A stretch of 64,000 bases of DNA, taken from positions 3,162,001 to 3,226,000 of the forward strand of contig NZ_CP068595.1 of NCBI RefSeq assembly GCF_016772475.1, in the 5' to 3' direction. Positions 27,853 through 35,519 of the stretch are shown one piece after another (the first letter of the stretch is position 1; every line of letters begins with the position of its first letter). Both the position numbers and the translations under genes were made by a program. A model generated the notes under the pieces. That model was not told where the DNA came from and ran no database searches. It saw nothing but the letters and a program-made list of their open reading frames with translations. The DNA comes from Paenibacillus sonchi (GTDB lineage Bacteria; Bacillota; Bacilli; Paenibacillales; Paenibacillaceae).

Positions 27853-28824
27853 TTGAACGAAAAGAACAGAACGGAGCTTGCCACCTTTGCGGGCGGCTGC
27901 TTTTGGTGTATGGTCAAGCCTTTTGACGAGCTGCCGGGAATTGTCTCTGTGGTGTCCGGGTATACGGGCGGCCATACGGAGAATCCGACCTACGAGGAAG
28001 TGGGGATGGAAACGACGGGGCATGTGGAGGCTGTGCAGATTACGTATGAGCCTGAGCTGTTCCCGTATGAGCGGCTGCTGGACATTTATTGGCAGTTGAT
28101 TGATCCGACCGACAAAGGCGGACAATTTCTGGACCGGGGGTATTCCTACCGGACGGCAATTTTTGTGCATAATGAAGAACAGCGTGCGAAGGCGGAGGCG
28201 TCTAAGGCAGCTCTACAGGCCAGCCGAAGATTTAAGGCCCCGATTGTGACGGAGATTCTTCCTGCCGCCCCATTCTACTCTGCTGAAGCGCTGCATCAGG
28301 ATTATTATAAAACCCATCCTTTGGATTATAAGCTCTATCTGAAAGGCTCGGGCCGGGACGAATTTCTGGAGCAGCACTGGAACAGCCCTGAGGATCAAAA
28401 ACGCCTGCGGAACCAGCTGACCCGGCTGCAGTATGAGGTCACGCAGCATAAGGCATCGGAGCCGCCATATGAGAATGCGTATTGGAATGAATTCCATGCC
28501 GGCATTTATGTCGATGTAATCAGCGGCGACCCGCTGTTCAGCTCAGCGGACAAGTTCGACTCCGCTACCGGGTGGCCCAGCTTCACCGGGCCGATAGCCG
28601 AGGGACTGATCCGGCGGGAAGCCGACTACAGCGGCGGAGAGGTGCGGACTGCGCTGCGCAGCAGACTGAGCGGAGCCTATCTCGGTCATTTGTTCTTCGA
28701 TGGGCCGGAGCCGGCGAAGCAGCACTACCGGGTCAATTCCGCCGCGCTGCGGTTCATCCCGAAGGAGGAACTGGAGGCGAACGGGCTGGGGCGGTATGTG
28801 GAGAAAGTGGTGGAAGGTAACTGA
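27853..28824 (+). CDS. msrAB: MsrA-MsrB fusion, methionine sulfoxide reductase, with altered MsrB active site
   Basis: 323 residues from TTG 27853, 8 nt after AGGAGG; the GTG at 27844 lies inside the ribosome site. MsrA domain (about residues 8-160) has the catalytic GGCFWC. MsrB domain (about 195-315) has FDSATGWPSF and the GEVRTALRS region. The motif that normally carries the catalytic cysteine (R-Y-C-x-N-S) reads H-Y-R-V-N-S, and the preceding S-H-L-G-H reads A-Y-L-G-H. The S-form reductase should be active; the R-form half looks inactive. Followed 2 nt later by a Crp-type regulator. Confidence 0.9.
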   Translation: MNEKNRTELATFAGGCFWCMVKPFDELPGIVSVVSGYTGGHTENPTYEEVGMETTGHVEAVQITYEPELFPYERLLDIYWQLIDPTDKGGQFLDRGYSYRTAIFVHNEEQRAKAEASKAALQASRRFKAPIVTEILPAAPFYSAEALHQDYYKTHPLDYKLYLKGSGRDEFLEQHWNSPEDQKRLRNQLTRLQYEVTQHKASEPPYENAYWNEFHAGIYVDVISGDPLFSSADKFDSATGWPSFTGPIAEGLIRREADYSGGEVRTALRSRLSGAYLGHLFFDGPEPAKQHYRVNSAALRFIPKEELEANGLGRYVEKVVEGN

Positions 28825-28826
28825 AC

Positions 28827-29423
28827 ATGAAGCAGCTTTTACTCCAATATATGACCCGGCTGACCTCCTTGAGCGAAGCAGAGCAGCAAGCGATTCTGGA
28901 TGAAATTCTTGTCGAAGAATACAGCAAAGGAACCACTCTGCTTAAGCAGGGCGAGGTTCCTGGTAAATGCTATTTTGTCCTGAAGGGATGTGTGCGGCAG
29001 CATGCAGTTGACGTTATGGGCCGGGACATCACCTCCAACTTCTATACCGAAGAGCAGGCGATCTCTATCTTCAATGCGCATAAGCCGGATAAATCGTCGG
29101 ATTACACCCTGACCTGTCTGGAGGATTGCGTATTGGTCGTCGGGCCGCTGGATACCGAAAAGGAGATGTACGCCAAATACACGCAGCTTGAAACCATGAC
29201 GCGCCGGATGATTGAGGAAAGCTTCGGTCAGGTGCAGGAAGAGTTCGCTGCTTTTATTGCCTCTTCTCCCGAAGACCGCCTGAAAACGCTGCTTCACAAA
29301 AGACCCGGACTGATCAGCCGAGTCCCTCAGCATCAGTTGGCAAGCTACCTTGGCATGACGCCGGAGTCGCTGAGCCGGATTAAGAAGCGGATTCACCGCG
29401 AGCGCGCGGAGCCGGGACTTTGA
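28827..29423 (+). CDS. Crp/Fnr family transcriptional regulator
   Basis: 198 residues. The N-terminal cyclic-nucleotide-binding-like domain includes YSKGTTLLKQGEVPGKCYFV and GCVRQHAVDVMGRDITSNF. The C-terminal helix-turn-helix is QLASYLGMTPESLSRIKKRI. No Fe-S cysteine cluster like Fnr is seen. It starts 2 nt after msrAB and is probably co-transcribed. Its 3' end overlaps the convergent DUF4386 gene by 44 bp. Confidence 0.85.
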   Translation: MKQLLLQYMTRLTSLSEAEQQAILDEILVEEYSKGTTLLKQGEVPGKCYFVLKGCVRQHAVDVMGRDITSNFYTEEQAISIFNAHKPDKSSDYTLTCLEDCVLVVGPLDTEKEMYAKYTQLETMTRRMIEESFGQVQEEFAAFIASSPEDRLKTLLHKRPGLISRVPQHQLASYLGMTPESLSRIKKRIHRERAEPGL

Positions 29424-30087
29424 ACAACAGCCATAGGCCAAAGCCCAGCTCCCCTGCGGTCATCGGCAGCATAAAGACCCGTTCAATGACTTCTATGAAT
29501 CCCTCATACTCCGGAACAAGGGTGCGGCACAGATGGATCACCATATAACCGGCTGCAGCCAGCAGCAATAGAACACTAATGGTTTTCGGGATATTTCCCG
29601 ATTGGAAGGCCAGCACGCCCACAATCAGCAGATGCCCCCCAAACAGAATCAACCCGATCGACCACACCGCTTCAAAAGCCCGGAGAAAAAGCATCATCTC
29701 CGCCTGCAGCTCCCCGGAGGTGAAGCCGGCAAGCACCTGGCCTCTGCTGTCTGTAAGGAGCGAGACAGCAGCCAGACTGGAGACGGCAACACCCAATACC
29801 GCCGTATACGATAGACGCAGCCATGCGCCCAGCAGGGACAGGTCCGGCTGCACAGGCTTCAGAACCGTATATAATGCCCATGCTGCAACGGTGTCACAGG
29901 CCAAGATCAGAAGCCATCCCAGGATTTCACCCCTGAACAGCAGGGGAGAAGACTGCAGGTTGCCGAAGGTAGCGGCTGGGTCTCCCCTCACCACAAGACT
30001 TCCATGAGCATATCCATACGAAAACGCGGCGGCCACCGCCATCAGAACAATTGAAACTCCCCCAGTTCGTGCCACTGCAGCAGACAT
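29380..30087 (-). CDS. DUF4386 domain membrane protein
   Basis: 235 residues from the ATG at 30085-30087 (AGGGGG at 8 nt; the ATG 6 nt upstream is too close). Six to seven hydrophobic segments. Family features: FRGEILGWLLILACDTVAAW, an RAFEAVWSIGLILFGGHLL segment and a final helix pair. Function unknown; such genes often neighbour stress or resistance regulators. Convergent with, and overlapping, the Crp-type gene. Confidence 0.8.
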   Translation of the reverse strand: MSAAVARTGGVSIVLMAVAAAFSYGYAHGSLVVRGDPAATFGNLQSSPLLFRGEILGWLLILACDTVAAWALYTVLKPVQPDLSLLGAWLRLSYTAVLGVAVSSLAAVSLLTDSRGQVLAGFTSGELQAEMMLFLRAFEAVWSIGLILFGGHLLIVGVLAFQSGNIPKTISVLLLLAAAGYMVIHLCRTLVPEYEGFIEVIERVFMLPMTAGELGFGLWLLFKVPAPRARGESAS

Positions 30088-30244
30088 TAACATTACCCCC
30101 TTGTGGATTGTGGTTTCATTGTACTAAGGAGGTGCGGGAGGGGCATTGACTTAAGTCAAGGGAGGCAGGTGAAGGTTTATGTGTTAACATGATTATGCAA
30201 TATCTAAATCAGTTTTATTTTCGTGAGGAAGAGGGGGGCTCCTG

Positions 30245-31216
30245 ATGGCAAAATGGGATAACATGCTGTCCATGCTTTGGATGCTGCGATCCGGGAGGAA
30301 GCTCACCGCCGCGCAGATCGCGGACAGTCTGGAGATCAGCGTCCGCACCGTGTACCGGTATATCGACGCATTATGCGCCAGCGGCGTGCCGGTCGTCGCG
30401 GAATCAGGCCACGACGGCGGCATCCGCATTCTGGACAGCTTTAAGGAGGCGCCCTTGTTCTTCAACTCCGTAGAGTTGAAAGCGCTTGTGGACGCATTTA
30501 AATTTGCGCAAGGTGCTGGCTATCCGTATACGGAGGAACTGGAAGGCGCATTGAAAAAGGTGGAGAACGGGCTGCACGAAGAGCAGCGCTGCGATCTGTC
30601 GAGTCAGACAAGCGGCCTGGATGTGATTTCTCCGGCGCGCCCGCCTTCCATCGTTCTGTTGTTACGGGACCTGGAGCAGGCGGCGAGGGACGGGCGAACG
30701 GTCCGCATCGTCTATCGCAAAGCAAATGCGAAGCAGGCCGATGAACGTGAAGTTGATCCGTACGGATTGGCTTACGACCGAAACGACTGGTACGCTGTCA
30801 CGTTCTGCCACCGGTCGCAGGCGGTGCGGACGTTCCGCGTCGACCGCATCGTGCGGCTGGAGCCGACCGAGGAGCGGTTCGAAAAGCCGGAGCGTTTCTC
30901 CGCGTCGGCCTATTTTCGCAACCAGTCCGAGCAGGAACGGGAGGCGGACGGACCGCTGATAGTCATCCGCGTTGAGGGAGAGCCAGATACGTTGAATGCG
31001 GTGTGCGGCCATTGGCACCTGCGCCACTATTTGACGGAACGGACCGATCGGGAGGCGCGGTTCCTGCTCGACGTCCCGACGATGAACAAGTACCTTCCGC
31101 AGTATCTGATGACGTTCGGCACGGCCATCCACATACGCGAGCCGCTTGAACTGAAGCGCAAGATCCGGGAAATGGCATACACAATCGCACAACATTACGA
31201 AGACGATTCCGGTTGA
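30245..31216 (+). CDS. HTH/WYL domain transcriptional regulator (YafY type)
   Basis: 323 residues, ATG behind AGGGGGG. The N-terminal winged helix (MLWMLRSGRKLTAAQIADSL then SVRTVYRYIDAL) is followed by a WYL domain (about 145-215, with DPYGLAYDRNDWYAVTFC, i.e. the W-Y-x variant) and a C-terminal WCX part. WYL domains sense nucleic acid or nucleotide ligands. It lies 105 bp upstream of a DinB gene on the same strand, a common pair. Confidence 0.9.
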   Translation: MAKWDNMLSMLWMLRSGRKLTAAQIADSLEISVRTVYRYIDALCASGVPVVAESGHDGGIRILDSFKEAPLFFNSVELKALVDAFKFAQGAGYPYTEELEGALKKVENGLHEEQRCDLSSQTSGLDVISPARPPSIVLLLRDLEQAARDGRTVRIVYRKANAKQADEREVDPYGLAYDRNDWYAVTFCHRSQAVRTFRVDRIVRLEPTEERFEKPERFSASAYFRNQSEQEREADGPLIVIRVEGEPDTLNAVCGHWHLRHYLTERTDREARFLLDVPTMNKYLPQYLMTFGTAIHIREPLELKRKIREMAYTIAQHYEDDSG

Positions 31217-31320
31217 ACTTTTTGCTGACAACGGTTGTCAGTGAACCCGGTATACGATAGAGACAAGGCTGCGGCAGCCGCAGCCAAACAACGATGAATA
31301 CAGGAAAGGTGGATTCCTAA

Positions 31321-31839
31321 ATGCTTCAACACCCGCATCAATTGTACGAATATCATGTTTGGGCGAATGACCGGTTATTCACTCACCTGGAGCAGCTTCC
31401 GGAGGAAGTGTTCCATGCAAATGTAACGAGCGTGTTCCCGTCCGTGTCGCAAACGTTTGGGCACATGTACATGTACGAACAGCTCTATATGTCTGTGCTC
31501 GCGGAAGTTCCGAACGAGAATATTTTTCCGAGAATCCCGGACTGGACAGAGGAAGCGCAGGGCAAAACAGTGGACGAGATGCGGCGGCTGTTCGCCAGCG
31601 TCGCCGAACAGTTCCGCGATTTGCTGCGGCGTACGCCCGACTTGGACAAGGCGATGACGATTGAGCATCCGAGGTATGGTAGTCTCGATACGCATTTCTC
31701 CGAAATTCTGCGGCATGTGGTCAACCACGGGACCTATCACCGGGGCAATGTGACCGCGATGCTGAGGCAGCAAGGGCATACTGGGGTCCCGACCGATTAT
31801 ATGTTCTATTTGGTAGAGCGGCGGGACGGCCAGCCGTAA
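31321..31839 (+). CDS. DinB family protein (putative metal-dependent thiol enzyme)
   Basis: 172 residues, ATG behind AAAGGTGG. Four-helix DinB/YfiT fold with the three metal-binding histidines visible: F-G-H-M-Y-M-Y-E in the second helix and H-V-V-N-H-G-T-Y-H-R-G in the last. DinB-like enzymes use bacillithiol or related thiols; the substrate is unknown. Likely under the WYL regulator upstream. Confidence 0.88.
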   Translation: MLQHPHQLYEYHVWANDRLFTHLEQLPEEVFHANVTSVFPSVSQTFGHMYMYEQLYMSVLAEVPNENIFPRIPDWTEEAQGKTVDEMRRLFASVAEQFRDLLRRTPDLDKAMTIEHPRYGSLDTHFSEILRHVVNHGTYHRGNVTAMLRQQGHTGVPTDYMFYLVERRDGQP

Positions 31840-31995
31840 ACGGGGCAGAGCTAACGGCGGCACCTTTCACCCGGTGCCGCTGATCAAGCTCCGTCACCTC
31901 GAGCTGTTGATACGCGACTGAAAGACATCCGGCATTTCCGTGATGAACTGCAAACCGGGAAGGCGTCCTCTTAGACATTTATGCTTCAATCTGTG

Positions 31996-32214
31996 CTATA
32001 TATAAGATGAACTTAAAAAATTCATAAAAGGGAAGAAGTGCGGAGGGGAAGTTTGGAATTGGAAGAGCGAATGCGTCCGCCTTTGTCACCGGATTTCAAC
32101 CGCTAAAAGCGGTTCATATCAAGAAATCTGGGGACAACAGCGGCTGGAAGTCCAAACATTCCCCGCAGTGACGACCATGCCCCACAATGTAAAACTAAAG
32201 TTCAACTTATATAG
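31996..32214 (+). mobile_element. MITE-like element, copy 2
   Basis: Left end CTATATATAAGATGAACTT (31996-32014) pairs with right end AAGTTCAACTTATATAG (32198-32214), allowing a 2-nt bulge and one mismatch. The interior is highly similar to copies at 8694 and 58808, including the folding arms GCGGAGGGGAAGTTTGGA and TCCAAACATTCCCCGC. Same orientation as the other copies. No transposase frame. Confidence 0.75.
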
Positions 32215-32254
32215 ATTGAACTAAAAAATCTTATGAAAGAGCTAGTCATCCTTA

Positions 32255-32440
32255 GTTGGAAAAAGTACCACTAATCGATCTGATTCGGCTCATGAAGTAG
32301 CTTATGTGGGAAAAAGTACCACTAATTCGCCTGAAAGCGGTCGTATAGGGGAAAAGGCATGAATTAGGTGTACAAAATCCCACTAAAACCTTCTGTAGCC
32401 CGGATTTCAGCGAATTAGTTTTCCTTTTTCCACTTAGCAT
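32255..32440. repeat. Periodic/inverted intergenic repeat, GGAAAAAGTACCACTAAT family
   Basis: GGAAAAAGTACCACTAAT occurs at about 32259 and 32309, a 50-nt period, and in inverted orientation near 32413-32440 (complement GTGGAAAAAGGAAAACTAAT followed by TCGC). A degenerate copy lies between. The inverted halves share TAATTCGC. No frame and no promoter recognised. Confidence 0.5.
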
Positions 32441-32508
32441 AGTTCCTTATGAGTCTCATTACGTTCCCAAGCTTTCAAGTTCTCCAGTTCAACTTCTATA
32501 GGAATGAA

Positions 32509-33930
32509 TCAACTATGTTCAGGTGGCTTTTTTATAAACCAGCCCAGCACCAAAATAAGTACTGCAAGAATAAATTCAATCCAAAAAACCGTTTGCAGAC
32601 CGGAAATCATGCTTTGTGTCTTCTCATGCACCGCAGTAGGATTGAGCGAATGGTGAAGATAACGATTGGCTCCGGACGACATGATGCCGACGAACAAAGC
32701 GATGCCAATTCCACCTGCAACCTGTTGAAGGGTATTATATATGGCTGTGCCATGTGGGACCAGGTGACGTGGAAGCTGATTCAATCCTGCCGTCTGAGCC
32801 GGCATGACGACGAACGACATGCCTAAGAATAAGAGGACATGATTGAACAGAACAGAGCCTTGTGTTGTATCACTGTCGATTCCGGCAAACAGCCTCAACG
32901 ATATAGCAATCAGGAACAGTCCGGGCACAATGACGAGTCTCGGCCCGAATTTATCGAATAATTTGCCCGACACCGGCATCAGCATCCCGTTCAAGAGGCT
33001 GCCCGGCATTAGAAGTAAGCCTGTTGCGAATGCTGTCAGCTTCAGGACATCCTGCATATAGAGCGGCAGCAATGTTGTTGTGGCGAATAGGACCATCATC
33101 AGAAATACAATCAATACCGCAACCAGAGAAAAAGTGGGTTGACGGAATACGGACAGATCAAGCAACGGCTCTTTAATCTTAAGCTGGCGCCATACAAGCA
33201 GGAGCAGGAAAAGGCTGCCTATTGCAATCGCCCCGTAACCTTCAGGCCCAAACGAGACACTTGTGTGGCTGAAGCCGTAGGTGACGCAGCCGAAACCGGC
33301 AGTTGACATCACAATGGATACAAGATCGACCTTTGGTTTGGTCACTTCTGTCACATTCTTCAAGTACATGAATGCATAAATAATCGCAAACAGGGCGAAC
33401 GGAATCACCATGTAGAACAGCCACCGCCAGTTAAAGGTATCGATAATCAAACCGGACAAAGCCGGTCCGATGACAGGCGCGACCATGACGACCAGCCCCA
33501 TAAGCCCCATGGCGGCACCCCGGCGTTCTGGAGGATAGAGGGCGAGAATCGTATTCATCATGAGCGGGACCAATAATCCTGTCCCGCAAGCCTGAATAAC
33601 CCGGCCTGTCAGCAAGATTCCGAACCCCGGCGCTGCTGCACACAAACAGGTGCCGGCCACGAACAACGCCATCGCAGACATGAACATCTGGCGGGTCGTG
33701 AACCATTGCTGCAGTAAGGCGGTCACAGGCACCAGCACGCCGATAACGAGCATATAACCCGTCGATAACCACTGTATAGTCGCGGCGGTACGCCCGAATT
33801 CCCGCATCAATCCAGGAAGTGCATTGGCAAGCAAATTTTCGTTCAGAAACGCAACAAACGCACCGATGAGCAGCGCAGTTAGCATCTGCCCTCTCTTTAT
33901 TCCGCCCGCCTCTTGAATCTGTTTGTTCAT
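32509..33930 (-). CDS. MFS drug efflux transporter, DHA2 (14-TM) family
   Basis: 473 residues, ATG behind GGGAGG. Fourteen hydrophobic segments can be counted. Family marks: FLNENLLANALPGLMREFG after helix 1, the QWLSTGYMLVIGVLVPVTA motif, and motif C-like GPALSGLIIDTFNWRWLFY. It should export drugs or other hydrophobic compounds by proton antiport. No local regulator is adjacent; the nearest neighbour is a small protein gene upstream. Confidence 0.92.
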   Translation of the reverse strand: MNKQIQEAGGIKRGQMLTALLIGAFVAFLNENLLANALPGLMREFGRTAATIQWLSTGYMLVIGVLVPVTALLQQWFTTRQMFMSAMALFVAGTCLCAAAPGFGILLTGRVIQACGTGLLVPLMMNTILALYPPERRGAAMGLMGLVVMVAPVIGPALSGLIIDTFNWRWLFYMVIPFALFAIIYAFMYLKNVTEVTKPKVDLVSIVMSTAGFGCVTYGFSHTSVSFGPEGYGAIAIGSLFLLLLVWRQLKIKEPLLDLSVFRQPTFSLVAVLIVFLMMVLFATTTLLPLYMQDVLKLTAFATGLLLMPGSLLNGMLMPVSGKLFDKFGPRLVIVPGLFLIAISLRLFAGIDSDTTQGSVLFNHVLLFLGMSFVVMPAQTAGLNQLPRHLVPHGTAIYNTLQQVAGGIGIALFVGIMSSGANRYLHHSLNPTAVHEKTQSMISGLQTVFWIEFILAVLILVLGWFIKKPPEHS

Positions 33931-34005
33931 CTTCTGCCTCCCGAATATTTATAGCGTTCCGTTCGTTGTTTGTATAACCAACATCCCTCTGATCGACCTG
34001 ACAAA

Positions 34006-34245
34006 TTATCCTACACCATCACTTTCTAACAAGGAATAAAAATTATCGCGGTCTTCGTCATCGAATTTGCCAAGTGTCCGTACCCTGACAAATTCATGTC
34101 CGCCATACATGTCTATTTCCTCGCCATACCTATTGTAGAGCGCGATCATGTTGCCCTCCTGATTCAACTCCATGTACCCGTAACATTTTATTTCAGGTTC
34201 ATTACCATAGAGGAGAATAAATCTTATTTTGTCGATGCTGTTCAT
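34006..34245 (-). CDS. Small conserved-looking hypothetical protein
   Basis: 79 residues, ATG behind AGGAGG at 6 nt. Soluble, acidic C-terminus (FDDEDRDNFYSLLESD), with alternating beta-like segments (FILLYGNEPEIKCYGYMEL). No family recognised. It is on the same strand as the MFS gene 75 bp downstream and may be co-transcribed. Confidence 0.6.
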   Translation of the reverse strand: MNSIDKIRFILLYGNEPEIKCYGYMELNQEGNMIALYNRYGEEIDMYGGHEFVRVRTLGKFDDEDRDNFYSLLESDGVG

Positions 34246-34489
34246 GCTGCACCTCCTTTTCTGTCTTTTGCAGCCTAAGAAAATATTACGTGAAACCGGA
34301 TGAATTGGAAAAAGCGATACTGCTCTTCATTCCCGGAAATTCATTTATATTTCGAAAGCCTATGGGGGAACTCCCGCTTTGTCGTTCATTCACACATTAT
34401 CTCTTGACAAGATGAGATTTGGGGAATAATATAACGTGCCGGTCAACTCTATATGGTTTAGATTTACATCCGTCCCCTAGGCGTCTATA

Positions 34490-34625
34490 ATTTTCTCTGA
34501 AACGAGAAAACACAGCCTGGTTGGTAGTCCAGGCGCATGCATGGCTCTGTATCCCCAGAACGGCATGTCAGTAACCTTCCCCCCTCGGGATGTCCGTCGT
34601 TTCGATTCAATTGAGGGGGGTGAAT
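34490..34625 (+). promoter_or_regulatory. Probable yjdF riboswitch (RBS-sequestering leader)
   Basis: This structured leader ends directly at the yjdF start. CCTTCCCCCCTC at 34578-34589 is complementary to GAGGGGGGTGA at 34613-34623, the ribosome site of yjdF, so it can hide the site; the 5' part (AGCCTGGTTGGTAGTCCAGGC) forms its own stem. The yjdF RNA motif is known upstream of yjdF genes in Firmicutes and binds azaaromatic compounds. I infer the identity from gene context and base pairing, not from a consensus match. Confidence 0.6.
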
Positions 34626-35036
34626 ATGAAGCTTACAGTTTATCATGATGGTCAGTATTGGGTCGGAGTCCTGGAGGATCAGGACCAAGGGAAGTTGAAA
34701 GCAGTCAGGTACATTTTTGGTGCAGAGCCTAAGGACGAGGAGATTCTACAGTTCATTCGTAACAAGGTGCCGGAGCTTATCAGCAGACTCTCGGAGGAAG
34801 TGGCCATAAAGCCGTCTGAAGTGAAAAAGGTCAGCCCCAAGCGGCTTGCAAGGCAGGCAACTAATGAAGTACGGAGAAAAGGCGTTTCTTCCTATGCTCA
34901 AGAGGCTCTTAAGCTGGAGTATGAGAAAAGAAAGCAGGAGAGACGCACCGGTTCGAAACAGCAATTGGAAGCAGCATTGGCACGTAAACGGGAATTAAAG
35001 GTGCTAAAGGCCAAAGAAAAACATCGAGGCCGCTAG
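34626..35036 (+). CDS. yjdF: YjdF family protein (DUF2992)
   Basis: 136 residues from ATG 34626 behind GAGGGGGGTGA; an extension to 34590 would start inside the leader hairpin. N-terminal MKLTVYHDGQYWVGVLEDQ and RYIFGAEPKDEEILQFI match the family; the C-terminal half is very basic and helical (KRLARQATNEVRRKG ... KELKVLKAKEKHRGR type), suggesting nucleic acid contact. Function is unknown; its known riboswitch implies a role in handling azaaromatic compounds. Followed by a terminator. Confidence 0.88.
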   Translation: MKLTVYHDGQYWVGVLEDQDQGKLKAVRYIFGAEPKDEEILQFIRNKVPELISRLSEEVAIKPSEVKKVSPKRLARQATNEVRRKGVSSYAQEALKLEYEKRKQERRTGSKQQLEAALARKRELKVLKAKEKHRGR

Positions 35037-35059
35037 CAGAGCCTGCTTATGTTGTAAAC

Positions 35060-35085
35060 AAAGGGCACCCATCCGGGTGCCTTTT
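35060..35085 (+). terminator. Terminator of yjdF
   Basis: AAAGGGCACCC-ATCC-GGGTGCCTTTT. Confidence 0.85.
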
Positions 35086-35142
35086 GACTTAGCATTCATT
35101 TCCTGGGTTGATACATTTCGTGCCGTGTAAGTTCGTTTTCAA

Positions 35143-35349
35143 TTATTCACCCATCATTTGAATATATACTTTACGGGTAACAGCTACCTCAACTTGTTTT
35201 GAGAAAATGCCGTGTCCATTACCTAGATGTATTGGGTCAATCACTGATAAAAAAATTATTTTTGTGTTATTGAAACCATTGACAGTTATGATAACAAAGT
35301 AATATTCTGTAATCGTTAGAAGGTTATTGGATAGATAACCTCCTAACAA
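35143..35349 (-). CDS. Doubtful small ORF, AT-rich
   Basis: A minus-strand frame of up to 68 codons (…IDPIHLGNGHGIFSKQVEVA…). An AGGAGG lies inside the first codons, so the true start would have to be a rare codon downstream of it; none is convincing. The remaining part of the 35.04-35.52 kb gap holds the yjdF terminator and one imperfect hairpin. May be the tail of a lost gene. Confidence 0.2.
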   Translation of the reverse strand: MLGGYLSNNLLTITEYYFVIITVNGFNNTKIIFLSVIDPIHLGNGHGIFSKQVEVAVTRKVYIQMMGE

Positions 35350-35402
35350 ATGATGTAGTGGCCTAACCGGTTATTGCGGGAACCGCTAGATCATTCCCCC
35401 TT

Positions 35403-35440
35403 GAGCGCTCTTCTGATCCACATAAAAAAGAGAGCGCTTT
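35403..35440. terminator. Imperfect hairpin upstream of the GH5 gene
   Basis: GAGCGCTCTT ... AAGAGAGCGCTTT; could be a terminator or, since it lies about 80 nt before a glycosidase gene, a catabolite-control element. Confidence 0.35.
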
Positions 35441-35519
35441 CATTTGCGAATAATGAGGAAGGAGGAAGACATTTTTATTATCCAAAGCATGGCCTATTCA
35501 TTAACGGGAGGGATGTTGT

